This document shows, in pieces, positions 1 to 9,184 of a DNA stretch of 64,000 bases (positions are counted from its first letter, which is position 1; the number at the start of each line of letters is the position of its first letter). The translations under genes were made by a program, and so were the position numbers. Location of the stretch: positions 645,673 through 709,672 of the forward strand of contig NZ_QMHN01000001.1 of assembly GCF_003313385.1 (NCBI RefSeq), in the 5' to 3' direction. The notes under the pieces were generated by a model, which did no database searches, had not been told where the DNA came from, and was given only the letters and a program-made list of their open reading frames with translations. The DNA is from Pedobacter chitinilyticus (GTDB lineage Bacteria; Bacteroidota; Bacteroidia; Sphingobacteriales; Sphingobacteriaceae).

Positions 1-1411
1 TTTTAGCTTCGCTTAAGTAACTGCCAATGCAAGAATCTGTATAGAAAGCGGTGCTTTTGAATTTTTGAATGTTATCCGTATTCCCAAATTTATATTTAAC
101 AGGTAATTCAAAAGGCTCGTGGTTGGTTAACGATAATAGGGTAGAGAAGAAAGGTTGCTTGGTGGTATTGGCGTCCGTTAACTGTTTGTTGAATACCAAT
201 CCGTCATAGGCTCCCCATTTCGAGTTCATATCTTTCTTGTCAAAGCTATTTTTGTCCACCAATTTCTTGTACTGATGTCCTAAAATGAAAGCTTTGTAGT
301 TGTCGAATTCCGATTCGCCACCATAATAAAATGAGGTTTGGTAACCTTGCTGATAAAGTTTTTGACTGATGGCTGGGATTTTCTGCATCTTTTCAGGCCA
401 TTTCACAATACTGCCCACACCCAAGGTAGGGAAGCCCGTTAATGAGCCAATCAGTCCTTTGTCGGTACGATTACCTGTAGCATAAATCTGACTAAAGAAA
501 ACACCTTTTTTTGCTAATGAATCTATATTTGGTGTAATGCCATCCTCATTGCCCAATGACTTCGTTAAATCAGCCGTAAAGCTTTCTAAAATGAAAATAA
601 CCACATTAGGTCGGTCAGTTTTTAGAATAGAGAGGGTGGTGTCTTTTTCTACTTTGAACAAGTCGTTAATCTCCAATTCCGCTTGTTTCTGGTCACCATA
701 GCTATATGGGTTTTTCTTTACCTTCCCGCTTGCCAAAATGCTCGACATCAAGTTCCATTCTGTATTTAAGGATGCATGGTTGAGGATTTGGTAATTGGAG
801 AAAAATGCCATGCTTTGTGAGTTTGGTGCCGTTCCAGTGCCACCTCTAATCAATAGGAAATTAATGCCTAGAGTTAAAACGGCAACAATAAGCTTGGCCC
901 AAATAGGTGTTTTTACATAAGTGATTTCTCGCCTAATTAAAATAAAATTGAGATATAGACCTACTGCCAATAGAATGAGCAATACGCACAAGGTTAAAAA
1001 GATAGGTGATGAGGCGCTAGATGCCAAAGATTCGTTTGGTGTGCGAATGGCAAATTCAATAGCTCTAGAATTCACCTTGCTTCCCCATTCGCGGTAAATA
1101 TTAAAGTTAATTACCGAAATAAAACTGAACATGGAAATGAGTACAATATTGTATTTCCTTACCCAATTAAAATTGATTTTTTTCTTGTTCGAAAAATACC
1201 AGAAAGTGTAAACTAATAGAGGGATGATGGTGATATAAGCAGCCATTGACAAATCTAGCCTCAGGGCATGATAATAGGTGGCAAGCTTCTCGGAAAAAGG
1301 GATATTTCTTAATTTAACATGGAAGATAAACATAAAAATAAACCTGTCTATTGCGAAATAGAGCAACCAGAACAGAAAGTATCTGGCAAAAAAAATCAGA
1401 CTTTTAAACAT
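1..1411 (-). CDS. LTA synthase-family sulfatase/phosphotransferase (C-terminus beyond window)
   Basis: Membrane-anchored alkaline-phosphatase-superfamily enzyme, as in lipoteichoic acid synthase and MdoB-type phosphoglycerol transferases. The start is an ATG at 1409-1411 and about 470 codons are visible before the window edge. The first ~190 residues hold about five hydrophobic membrane segments, followed by the extracytoplasmic sulfatase-like domain. Family marks are the metal-site ILESF near residue 276 and the nucleophile-type Thr in GNRTDKG near residue 315. Bacteroidota have no lipoteichoic acid, so transfer of phosphoethanolamine or phosphoglycerol to an envelope glycan or lipid is more likely; the substrate cannot be told from sequence. 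It is upstream of the small secreted-protein gene on the same strand. Confidence 0.85.
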   Translation of the reverse strand, partial: MFKSLIFFARYFLFWLLYFAIDRFIFMFIFHVKLRNIPFSEKLATYYHALRLDLSMAAYITIIPLLVYTFWYFSNKKKINFNWVRKYNIVLISMFSFISVINFNIYREWGSKVNSRAIEFAIRTPNESLASSASSPIFLTLCVLLILLAVGLYLNFILIRREITYVKTPIWAKLIVAVLTLGINFLLIRGGTGTAPNSQSMAFFSNYQILNHASLNTEWNLMSSILASGKVKKNPYSYGDQKQAELEINDLFKVEKDTTLSILKTDRPNVVIFILESFTADLTKSLGNEDGITPNIDSLAKKGVFFSQIYATGNRTDKGLIGSLTGFPTLGVGSIVKWPEKMQKIPAISQKLYQQGYQTSFYYGGESEFDNYKAFILGHQYKKLVDKNSFDKKDMNSKWGAYDGLVFNKQLTDANTTKQPFFSTLLSLTNHEPFELPVKYKFGNTDNIQKFKSTAFYTDSCIGSYLSEAK

Positions 1412-1477
1412 GGGCAGCTAAATTACTAAAAAACCCATAATTAAAAGTCTGATTTATATCAACGTCAAAACTACAGA

Positions 1478-2158
1478 CTATTGTCCGCCGCCTTGCATGG
1501 CCATGATTTCTTGCATGGTTTTAAGTTCGTAACCACTAGGTACCTCTAAAGAAAAAGGTCCAACTTTATCTTCAAGGATGTTTTTGATGGTTAAAGTTAC
1601 TTTTAAGCCATTTTGGAAAGTAGTGTATTTTACCAAAGCACCTTTGATTTCTTTAAATTGGTCACCAGCAAAACCTGTTGGAAGTTCTACTTCGTTACTT
1701 GCCCATAATTCATAAGCACCACCTTTGTCATCTTTGTAAGTATATTTCTCGGCGTTGTAGTTGCCTACTTTTTGTTTTTCGCCTGTTGCTTTAAAGTCAC
1801 TTAATTTAGGAGCTGAAGCTTCTGCTTTCTCAACATCTTCTTTGCTCATTTTTACAGCATATTGAATTTGTGCCATTGGAACATCAATCAGCATCAGACC
1901 TTTTTTGTCTACAAAGTCTTGCAAAATGCCAATCGTTGCGGGGCCTTGTTGCATGTCTATGCGAAGTACATTTCCGTTGAATTTTACTTTTTGCTCTTTT
2001 GGCAATTGAGCTGCCATAGCAGCTTGCTCAGCTGGCAAAGAATACTCCACGCCATAAACTACTGTACCTTGAGAAATTTTCTTTTGAGCATTGGCAATGA
2101 TTGCAGAGCCCACTAACACAGCCGCTAAAAGGCTTGTCTTTACCGATTTGAACATCAT
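1478..2158 (-). CDS. Secreted DUF4412-like protein
   Basis: A 226-residue exported protein. Residues 1-24 form a clear signal peptide ending in ANA before Gln. The mature part is beta-rich and polar with no cysteine cluster or catalytic motif. The layout (a conversion-like GTVVYGVEYS strand, a central YNAEKYTYKD strand, a short Gly/Gln tail) resembles DUF4412-type small outer-membrane or periplasmic proteins of Bacteroidota. The function is unknown. The start could be either of two adjacent Met codons. It follows the enoyl-CoA hydratase gene by about 20 bp and may be the last gene of that run. Confidence 0.7.
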   Translation of the reverse strand: MMFKSVKTSLLAAVLVGSAIIANAQKKISQGTVVYGVEYSLPAEQAAMAAQLPKEQKVKFNGNVLRIDMQQGPATIGILQDFVDKKGLMLIDVPMAQIQYAVKMSKEDVEKAEASAPKLSDFKATGEKQKVGNYNAEKYTYKDDKGGAYELWASNEVELPTGFAGDQFKEIKGALVKYTTFQNGLKVTLTIKNILEDKVGPFSLEVPSGYELKTMQEIMAMQGGGQ

Positions 2159-2178
2159 ATTATTTTTTTATAGTTTAG

Positions 2179-2958
2179 TTACCAATTAATTTTTTCCTTG
2201 GCCAAAAAAGCTGAAATTCCTTTTTTGAAATCACCACTTTCTCTGGTTCTGGCATTCGTTTTTACCGCCTCATTCAAACAACTATCGAGCCAAGTATTAC
2301 TGGTATAGTTAATTAACTGCTTGGTAAGCGCTAACGAGTTTCCTGAAGCGTTGTTGCACAAATGTAGGGCAAAATTATTTACCATTAGAGGGATTTCTTC
2401 GGCTTTTGTTACATAGGTAATCAAATTGTAATTAAGGGCTTCTTCAGCGGTAAATAAATCGCCACTAAGCAGTAATTTTTTAGCGATGGTTTCGCCAACT
2501 TTTTGTACTAAATAACAACTCACAATAGCAGGAACAAAGCCCAGTTTAACTTCGGTGTAGCCAAATTTAGCTTCTGGAACTGCAAAAATAACATCACAAA
2601 TGGTCGCCAACCCACAACCGCCAGCAATGGCATGTCCTTCTACTTGGGCAATTACCACTTTTGATAAAGTTCTAATGGTTTCGAAAAGGTCTTTTAAAGC
2701 ACTAGAGTCTTGTATGTTTTCTTCGTAAGAGAAATGTTGAAGTTGTTGCATGTAGGCCAAATCGGCACCTGCACTAAACACCTCGCCATTGGCTTTGAGT
2801 ACCACTACTTTTGCATTTTCGTCTTCTTGAGCTTTTTTAAACGCACTTTTTAAAGATTCAACCAATGCAGGGTTTAAAGCATTTCTTTTCTCAGGCCTAT
2901 TGATGGTAATTTCAGCGATCCTGTTATTAACTTGGTATAAAACCAATGAATTTTCCAT
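2179..2958 (-). CDS. Enoyl-CoA hydratase/isomerase (crotonase) family protein
   Basis: Crotonase-fold enzyme of 259 residues, the usual length. The N-terminal NRPEKRNAL motif, the oxyanion-hole SAGADL stretch near residue 63 and HAIAGGCGLA near residue 109 define the family. Of the two catalytic glutamates of rat enoyl-CoA hydratase, the first is replaced by Gly (GGCGLA instead of GGCELA), while the second is kept in YTEVKLG. This pattern suits a methylglutaconyl-CoA-hydratase-like or isomerase-like role in branched-chain acyl-CoA breakdown, but the substrate is not proven. It starts 5 bp after the ComEC stop, so it is probably cotranscribed though functionally unrelated. Confidence 0.9.
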   Translation of the reverse strand: MENSLVLYQVNNRIAEITINRPEKRNALNPALVESLKSAFKKAQEDENAKVVVLKANGEVFSAGADLAYMQQLQHFSYEENIQDSSALKDLFETIRTLSKVVIAQVEGHAIAGGCGLATICDVIFAVPEAKFGYTEVKLGFVPAIVSCYLVQKVGETIAKKLLLSGDLFTAEEALNYNLITYVTKAEEIPLMVNNFALHLCNNASGNSLALTKQLINYTSNTWLDSCLNEAVKTNARTRESGDFKKGISAFLAKEKINW

Positions 2959-2963
2959 AAGAT

Positions 2964-5051
2964 TTATTTTTGGTTCAGCATTATTGCTGGTTGTTTTTTA
3001 AGGATATGTATGGGCAAATTTAACAGATTAGCTTGAAGCTCAAATTTTGAAATCAGGTAATCTTTATTACTGGCATCCATAATAATTGCTTTAAAGTTAA
3101 TTTCTTTGTTTAATAGTTCAATTTTTTGTTTTGGAGTATTGTGTGCCCAAATAAAGTCGAAACTTAGCCTGTTTACTATCTTTTGACCATTAAAGGTTTC
3201 ATCCATCAGTAAAAAGCGTTTCCCTTTGCTAATTAGCTGCTTGCCTTTTTTAATGAAATTTGGTGCGCTAAATTCTTCTTCCCATTTTACAAACTTAATA
3301 GAATCAATATGTTTTTGATCTAACGCAGGCTTAACAAAGAATTCAAAATTTCTATTGTTCATTTCTAAATCAGTCACCAGTATGCAATGATTACCTTCTA
3401 TAAAAGCTGCTGCATAGTTTTTCCTTAAACTAAAAAAGATAGCTTCTGATTGTTTTGTAGACTTGATTTTTTGAAAACTCAAGGAGCTTTGAAGGATAAG
3501 CCAAATAAAAAAACCAACAAATAGAAAGTTCTTTTTGTAATTGGACAAGCCAATGCTTAACGTTCCAATCAAAAGAAATAGTAAAATGAGCTGCCATTGG
3601 TTGAGCCAAATTTCGGTAATGCCAGCATATGGTAATTCCGCAATCCATTTTAAACCTTTATTGGTAAAAATAATAAGCCATTCAAAAGCTGGAGCTACAA
3701 AATAAATGTGTAATACCAATATGGCAATACCGCTGTACATTAACAAGGTGATAGGAATGAGGATAAACAAGTTGCTAATGATGAAATAAATAGGGAATTG
3801 ATGGAAATAATAGATGCTTAACGGGAGTGTAGCTAACTGTGCGGCCAAGCTCATAGCAATGGTAGACCATAATTTATCAGCCCAAACTTGCTTGAAGTAA
3901 AACCATTTGTAGATTTTCGGTTGAAAGTAAACCAAGCCAAACACGGCCAGGAAAGATAGCTGAAAGCCAACATCCCAAATCAAAAATGGACTGAACACCA
4001 AAAGGATAAATGCTGTAAAGGCCAATACATTATAGCTATTGTTGCCTCGGTTAAGTTGCTTGGCGAATATGAAAACGGTAATCATAATGGCTGAACGAAG
4101 TACAGACGGTGAAAATCCTGTGAGTAAAGAATAATACCAAATCAAGCTGCAAATGACTAAGGTTTTTAGAATTTGCCCGAACTTTTTTCTGTTTAAAAAA
4201 GCTAAGCACCAATTGAGCATGATATAAATAAGGCCCACATGCATTCCTGAAACCGAAAGCGCGTGTATGGTGCCAGTTTTACTATAAGCAGCGAGGGTTT
4301 CTTTGCTTAAATCAGCACGGTAACCTAAAATTAAGGTTGAAGCCACAGCGAAAGCTTCATCGTTATGAATGAGTTTCCTGTAAACGTTCACTAGTTTTTG
4401 CCTTAATGTTAAAGCGTATTTTACAAGACTATTTCCCTGATCTTGATTAGTTTTTATAAGTTGTTCTTGTTTGATAAAGCTTTGGTGGTAGATGTTTTTT
4501 GCCGCCAGCCATTGCTTAAAATTAAATTCGGCAGGATTGTAAGGTGGTTCTACGTGGAGGTAGTTTGTGGAAATGATTAATTCGTCGCCGTAATTTAGTT
4601 TGATGGATTTTAAACTATCTAGTTTCAAAGCGATTAATAATTTGCCGGTACAGCGGTCGGTTTTTTGATTGATAAACCCTTCGTTTATCGAGAGCTCAAA
4701 TCTTAAAATTTGATTGTTTTGCTGAGGCTCGCTGTTGATCCATCCTTTTAAATAAGGATAATTTTTTCTTCCAAAATAGTCTGCATTCAGAAAATCGGTA
4801 TTTGCTAGAGAGAGGTAAATACCTAAGCAGAAAAACAATAAATAATAAAAACTAGCGATGGTTTTTTTGAAATTCCAGCCTTTAAGTTTTTTATAATAGC
4901 TGTGAATGAGTACAGCAAAACCAATCAGTGAAGTAAGAGTATATTGGAGTATTCGTAATAGTTGTTGATCTTGGAAATGGTAGGCTAGTGTTATTCCCAA
5001 GCTAAAAGGAAATAATAGCTTGACAAATACTATTTCCGATTTAAATATCAA
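2964..5051 (-). CDS. comEC: ComEC/Rec2 family competence membrane protein
   Basis: Inner-membrane DNA-uptake channel protein of 695 residues. Residues ~1-90 are hydrophobic, followed by a DUF4131-like domain to ~190 and the Competence domain at ~215-500 with the signature HALSVSGMHVGL near residue 265. About ten membrane segments are seen. ComEC in Gram-positive bacteria ends in a metallo-beta-lactamase nuclease domain; here the last ~180 residues keep no HxHxDH motif, so that domain is degenerate or absent, as in other short Bacteroidota ComECs. It lies 6 bp after an HhH/barrel protein gene, which may be functionally linked to DNA uptake. Confidence 0.88.
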   Translation of the reverse strand: MIFKSEIVFVKLLFPFSLGITLAYHFQDQQLLRILQYTLTSLIGFAVLIHSYYKKLKGWNFKKTIASFYYLLFFCLGIYLSLANTDFLNADYFGRKNYPYLKGWINSEPQQNNQILRFELSINEGFINQKTDRCTGKLLIALKLDSLKSIKLNYGDELIISTNYLHVEPPYNPAEFNFKQWLAAKNIYHQSFIKQEQLIKTNQDQGNSLVKYALTLRQKLVNVYRKLIHNDEAFAVASTLILGYRADLSKETLAAYSKTGTIHALSVSGMHVGLIYIMLNWCLAFLNRKKFGQILKTLVICSLIWYYSLLTGFSPSVLRSAIMITVFIFAKQLNRGNNSYNVLAFTAFILLVFSPFLIWDVGFQLSFLAVFGLVYFQPKIYKWFYFKQVWADKLWSTIAMSLAAQLATLPLSIYYFHQFPIYFIISNLFILIPITLLMYSGIAILVLHIYFVAPAFEWLIIFTNKGLKWIAELPYAGITEIWLNQWQLILLFLLIGTLSIGLSNYKKNFLFVGFFIWLILQSSLSFQKIKSTKQSEAIFFSLRKNYAAAFIEGNHCILVTDLEMNNRNFEFFVKPALDQKHIDSIKFVKWEEEFSAPNFIKKGKQLISKGKRFLLMDETFNGQKIVNRLSFDFIWAHNTPKQKIELLNKEINFKAIIMDASNKDYLISKFELQANLLNLPIHILKKQPAIMLNQK

Positions 5052-5057
5052 CGCATT

Positions 5058-7097
5058 TTAAAATTGATAACGTAATTGTATTCTCATTTCTGATTTCATT
5101 TTGCCATTTATCTCATCCAATCCTGAACCTACCGTTTCTACATTGTCGTAGTTGTACAGCGCATATCTGCCCCAAAGGTCTATACGTTTTGCTAATCGAT
5201 ACTTTAAGTTGGCGTAACCTCTTAATCCCTTTCCATTATACAAACCAAAAGTAAAGTTGTAAAGTACATCATCTTCGTAGGCATAAATCCTGCTGTCGTA
5301 TGAGGCGGTGTTAAAATATGCCACCCTAATGTTACCCGATAATCGAGAAGAAAGCGGAGAGTAGCTCACATCCTGATAAGCCAAATAGCCAAATTCAGCT
5401 TTGGCATCTCCCTTTCTAAACTGTACCACTTCTACACGGTTTTGGAAACCGAAAGATTTGCCAACTGCCCATTTTACTTCTGCACGATAGTTTTCTCTTT
5501 TTACTTCATCCAAATAGTTGAAAGGTACTGTTAAGTTAGTGTTTTGTTGTTTAACTTCAGTTTTGTACCTCAAAATAGCCCTAAATGTTTTGGTAGGAGA
5601 GTAAGTTACCTGTCCCAAAAACTCGTAGCCATCTGAAGGAGCATCAACTCTGAAACGCAACCATGGGAATTTAAAATAATCGCCATAAACCTGAATGCTC
5701 CATACCTTTGAGGGATTGATATTCAGACCTGCATAAAATCCCTTTTCGTTAAAGGCTTCGCTGGCTTCGGCTGTGGCCTGATTGAAAAAGTTATGGTAGT
5801 TTTTTTGATAGTTTCTGTGTAAAAGTACTGCAGAAACGGTAGAGGATAGACTCACCAAAGCACCATTTACATAGGCCAATCCAGCATCTAAAGATTTACC
5901 AAACTCGCCAAAAAAGTAGAAATTTTTGTAAGTATAGCTATAGTGGGCACCAACATTGGTCAATTCTTTTCCCGTAAAATTATGAATGCGATAAAGGCCT
6001 GTTCCTGGGGTGAAAGTCCTGTTAAAAGAAGTATGATAAGCCACTGCACCAATGCTTAAGGCACTGGTTCTGTACTGTAGCACGCCGCCATAAACAGTTT
6101 GCTCTAAATTATTCTTATTGTTAATTTCTGACTGCGTTCTGTGCAAACCAGTTTCGTTAATGGTAGAAACCATATTTACGCCGTCAATGGTCGTCATCGA
6201 TGCGTCTAATTTACGGTGCGATACAAATGGAGAAAAATCGATGTTTTTGGCAATATTCACGGTCATTGCCGCACCACGTAAAAATGCAAACTCATTAGCC
6301 GAGGTATAGGGCCGTAAACCTACATCACGTTTAGCTACACCCGTTACATCAGGTGATTTACCAAAGGCAAAACCTGACCACAAGGTAAGCGCTTGACCAA
6401 ATTGCATGGTATAATCACCGAGTACAATTTTTTTAAACCTGCCCGTATTAAGAAAGGCAATGTGACCAGATAAGAAATCGAACGGTTTTTGTTTGGGACC
6501 TCTGAAAAAATGCTCACCAGCATCTTTCTCAAACACCAATGAAGCTGAAACGCGGTTAGAATAGGTATAACGATATCTGAACAAATATCGATCAGGTGTG
6601 CCCAAATATTTACTTCCAGGTAAATCGGTATAACCCTTTGATTTTTCAATGACTCTGCCGTATCTTAAAATCAGATCATTGTTGCCATACTTCAACAAGT
6701 TTGCTGCCGTAATTTTGTCTACCATGGCAGACTGTTCTAAAGTGGCAAAAGGCAATAAACGCTGGATGGTTTGTATATCAAACTCAGGAATACTTTGCAG
6801 CTCCAGTAAATCAATCAGTTTGCCGTTTTTTCTGATGTGCTCAAATAAATTACTGATCTGCAACGGAGATAAGAAAACTAGGGTCTTCAATTCTTCAGCA
6901 GTAGTGTTATTTAAGTTAATGGGATGTTTACGGTAATAGGTTAACCGATCCTGCAATTCAGAAAGGTCGTAATCTTCAGGTAGGTTTTCAGCAATACTCT
7001 CAATTAAATCTTTAATCAATTGGTCTTCTTGTGTTTGTGCTTTAGCAGCAAAACCAATCAGTAACAGGGCAAATAGTACTAACAGCCTAAAACGCAT
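5058..7097 (-). CDS. Helix-hairpin-helix plus outer-membrane barrel protein
   Basis: The ATG at 7095-7097 is preferred because it opens a normal signal peptide (MRFRLLVLF to AKA-Q); the longer reading frame adds 19 unlikely residues that overlap the gene upstream. The protein has 679 residues. Residues ~45-130 carry ComEA-like helix-hairpin-helix repeats (INLNNTTAEELKTL and two more). The rest is a long series of alternating aromatic beta strands ending in RIQLRYQF, a terminal Phe typical of outer-membrane barrels. The combination suggests DNA binding at the outer membrane. It overlaps the upstream PorV/PorQ-like gene by 11 bp and precedes comEC by 6 bp, which supports translational coupling and a shared role; the transport function is inferred. 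Confidence 0.75.
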   Translation of the reverse strand: MRFRLLVLFALLLIGFAAKAQTQEDQLIKDLIESIAENLPEDYDLSELQDRLTYYRKHPINLNNTTAEELKTLVFLSPLQISNLFEHIRKNGKLIDLLELQSIPEFDIQTIQRLLPFATLEQSAMVDKITAANLLKYGNNDLILRYGRVIEKSKGYTDLPGSKYLGTPDRYLFRYRYTYSNRVSASLVFEKDAGEHFFRGPKQKPFDFLSGHIAFLNTGRFKKIVLGDYTMQFGQALTLWSGFAFGKSPDVTGVAKRDVGLRPYTSANEFAFLRGAAMTVNIAKNIDFSPFVSHRKLDASMTTIDGVNMVSTINETGLHRTQSEINNKNNLEQTVYGGVLQYRTSALSIGAVAYHTSFNRTFTPGTGLYRIHNFTGKELTNVGAHYSYTYKNFYFFGEFGKSLDAGLAYVNGALVSLSSTVSAVLLHRNYQKNYHNFFNQATAEASEAFNEKGFYAGLNINPSKVWSIQVYGDYFKFPWLRFRVDAPSDGYEFLGQVTYSPTKTFRAILRYKTEVKQQNTNLTVPFNYLDEVKRENYRAEVKWAVGKSFGFQNRVEVVQFRKGDAKAEFGYLAYQDVSYSPLSSRLSGNIRVAYFNTASYDSRIYAYEDDVLYNFTFGLYNGKGLRGYANLKYRLAKRIDLWGRYALYNYDNVETVGSGLDEINGKMKSEMRIQLRYQF

Positions 7098-7893
7098 ACG
7101 ACAAACCAATTTGAGGGGTGTAACCAATTTGAGGGTGACTTTGGACCGCAACATCTAAAACCAATTTTTCGTAATTTAAGCCAATGCCAACGTATTGTTT
7201 AAAAGGTTTGGCACTAATGCCTCCACGTAAACTTAATATTTCATAAAATCGATAATCTACCCCAACGCTCACGTCAAACTTTTGATCAAAGTCCTTTGAA
7301 ACCGTAGTAGCTACAAGTAATTTGTTAGATGCCGTATAGGTAGCACCAAAATGAATGACCGTAGGAATATGGGTTGCTATATTACTTGATTTATAAGTTT
7401 GTGATGATGGATTGTTGACATATAAACCCAAGCCAATTTGCTTGCTCAAGGCATAGTTTACACCTGCATCAACAGAGAAGGTAGTGGCGTCACCGTAGTT
7501 GGTTATTTTAATTTGATGTAGGTTGACTTTAACACCAATAGAAAGGTCTTCACCAAATTTCTTTGCTAAACCTAGGCCAGCTTTGATTTCATTGTATTCA
7601 CTAATGCCATATCGGTTAACACTCAATCCCGCAAAGTTGCCATTAAAGGGTAACACAAAAGCAAAGTTTTGCTCACTTAGCTCGTCTCCGAATAAATAAC
7701 GGGCATAATTTGCCGCTGCCATCGGAGAATTTAGTCTCGTAATGCCCGCAGGATTGGCGTTTAAGCTCCAGATATCGTAAACGGCAGCACTGGCGTTACC
7801 CATAGCTGTTAAACGAGCGCCTTGGTTATATTGAGACCAAGATTTGTTAACACCCAGAAAAACAATAATAATGACTAGTAAAAATTTGCGCAT
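7087..7893 (-). CDS. PorV/PorQ-like outer-membrane beta-barrel protein
   Basis: A 268-residue exported protein. The signal peptide is about residues 1-20 (cleaved near WSQ). The first mature segment contains the hallmark GARLTAMGNASAA and SLNANPAGI stretches seen in PorV/PorQ and FadL-like barrels, and the protein ends in GLSYAF with terminal Phe. It is shorter than PorV proper. In type IX secretion PorV shuttles cargo; here there are no por/gld genes nearby, and the next gene is the HhH/barrel protein it overlaps by 11 bp. It may therefore serve that protein or be a stand-alone porin. Confidence 0.72.
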   Translation of the reverse strand: MRKFLLVIIIVFLGVNKSWSQYNQGARLTAMGNASAAVYDIWSLNANPAGITRLNSPMAAANYARYLFGDELSEQNFAFVLPFNGNFAGLSVNRYGISEYNEIKAGLGLAKKFGEDLSIGVKVNLHQIKITNYGDATTFSVDAGVNYALSKQIGLGLYVNNPSSQTYKSSNIATHIPTVIHFGATYTASNKLLVATTVSKDFDQKFDVSVGVDYRFYEILSLRGGISAKPFKQYVGIGLNYEKLVLDVAVQSHPQIGYTPQIGLSYAF

Positions 7894-7953
7894 AGGCTGT
7901 TTGGTATTGCCAATTTATGGTAAAAAAAAATATCTACAAAACAATTTGTAAGG

Positions 7954-8673
7954 TTACTTCTTAATTTCTATTTGCGTATCCTGAAACACAAAGTTTCTAA
8001 AATCAGCCATATCTTTATTAGAAAGGGCAATGCAGCCATTTGTCCAATCTTTTTTTTGCTTAAAACCTTTAGAAGTTCCGTGTACCATAATGTTGCTGCC
8101 TGCTTGTAGTCCCTTGGCTTTAGCTCTCGCAGAATCTATTTTGTTGGGATAGGAAATGTGAAACGAATGAAAAGTGGTACTGTTCCATTTTTGCCAATCA
8201 AGCGTATAAATGCCTTCTGGAGTTTTTCCGTCGCCCTCATATTCTTTCTGTCCAACAGGGTTTGGTCCCAGCGCAATCGAATAGGTTTTTACAATATTTG
8301 AATCTTTAAGGAGGTACATTTTTCGCTCACTTTTAACTACCAATACCTTGTTTACCATATTTCTTTTGATGAACCAAGCCTCGGCATCGGCAATAGCACT
8401 TTCATAGGTAACCTGTTTTTTATTGGGCAGAGGTGCCCATTTGCTATGTAGCCTAACCATAGCCGATTTTAAGATCCAGATATAGTCTTTGGTTTTACCT
8501 GCAGTATCGGTAATGTTTCTATAAGTCAGGTATTTGTCCAAATCACTTTGCATGACCGAATACTTTAATACCGTATCCCTAAAAAGCACTTTGTCTTGTT
8601 GAGCGTTTGATTGACAAGCGTTAAGAAAAAATATTGAAAGAATAGTAAATGACCAAAGTTTAGATTTCTTCAT
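7954..8673 (-). CDS. L,D-transpeptidase (YkuD) lipoprotein
   Basis: Peptidoglycan cross-linking or lipoprotein-attaching enzyme of the YkuD family, 239 residues. The N-terminus carries a lipobox (LNAC, Cys near residue 20), so it is membrane anchored. The catalytic domain covers ~95-239 with the conserved MVHGTSKGF and TNGCIALSN motifs that supply His and the nucleophilic Cys. Residues ~25-95 are a short family-variable linker region. The start overlaps the upstream MerR gene by 14 bp, so the two are likely translated from one message. Confidence 0.9.
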   Translation of the reverse strand: MKKSKLWSFTILSIFFLNACQSNAQQDKVLFRDTVLKYSVMQSDLDKYLTYRNITDTAGKTKDYIWILKSAMVRLHSKWAPLPNKKQVTYESAIADAEAWFIKRNMVNKVLVVKSERKMYLLKDSNIVKTYSIALGPNPVGQKEYEGDGKTPEGIYTLDWQKWNSTTFHSFHISYPNKIDSARAKAKGLQAGSNIMVHGTSKGFKQKKDWTNGCIALSNKDMADFRNFVFQDTQIEIKK

Positions 8674-8995
8674 TCAGTTTAAGCAAAAAGCTTTTCAAAC
8701 GTTCCAAAGAATCAATAATCTTTTGGTTTTCTTTTACTTCGCCACTGTTGCTTTTCATGTGTTCTTTAGCACCTTTAAGTGTAAAGCCCTTGTCGTCTAC
8801 CAAATGAAAAATGATCTTTAAATTGTCGATGTCCTCAGGGGTAAATAGCCTGTTTCCCTTTTTGTTTTTCTTAGGTTTAAGTACATCAAACTCCTTTTCG
8901 TAAAACCTAATCTGCGAAGCATTTACATCGAACATTTCTGTCACTTCGCCCATTGTATAATACATTTTGTTGATTTCTCTTTCCTTGTACGGCAT
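8660..8995 (-). CDS. MerR family transcriptional regulator
   Basis: A 111-residue regulator made up almost entirely of the MerR winged helix. The helix-turn-helix reads YTMGEVTEMFDVNASQIRFY and is followed by the wing ending in RLFTPEDI and a short dimer helix (LKSFLLKLNEEI). There is no effector domain or metal-binding Cys. Such short MerR proteins are common in Bacteroidota next to envelope genes. The 14-bp overlap with the L,D-transpeptidase gene suggests the regulator controls its own operon in response to envelope state, which is inference. An internal Met at residue 11 is an alternative start. Confidence 0.85.
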   Translation of the reverse strand: MPYKEREINKMYYTMGEVTEMFDVNASQIRFYEKEFDVLKPKKNKKGNRLFTPEDIDNLKIIFHLVDDKGFTLKGAKEHMKSNSGEVKENQKIIDSLERLKSFLLKLNEEI

Positions 8996-9056
8996 ATTTA
9001 CTGCTGATTATTAAATGATTGTAGGTTTTACTTAAAGTGTTCAAATGTAAACGGAT

Positions 9057-9090
9057 TTTAGCAGAAAACCACAATAAAATTATAATTTTG
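9057..9090 (+). promoter_or_regulatory. Candidate alaS promoter
   Basis: A TAATTTTG box at 9083-9090 matches the Bacteroidota -7 consensus TAnnTTTG, and a TTTA at 9057-9060 lies 22 bp upstream near the expected -33 TTTG position. It would give a leader of about 90 nt before alaS. The -33 match is imperfect. Confidence 0.5.
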
Positions 9091-9184
9091 TGCCCAAGTG
9101 GCTTGAGGTGTAAAGTTTGGAGTTTAAGGTTGAACATCTTATGCTTTAAACTCTGCACCTTGCGCCTTTAAAACCTATAAAAAA

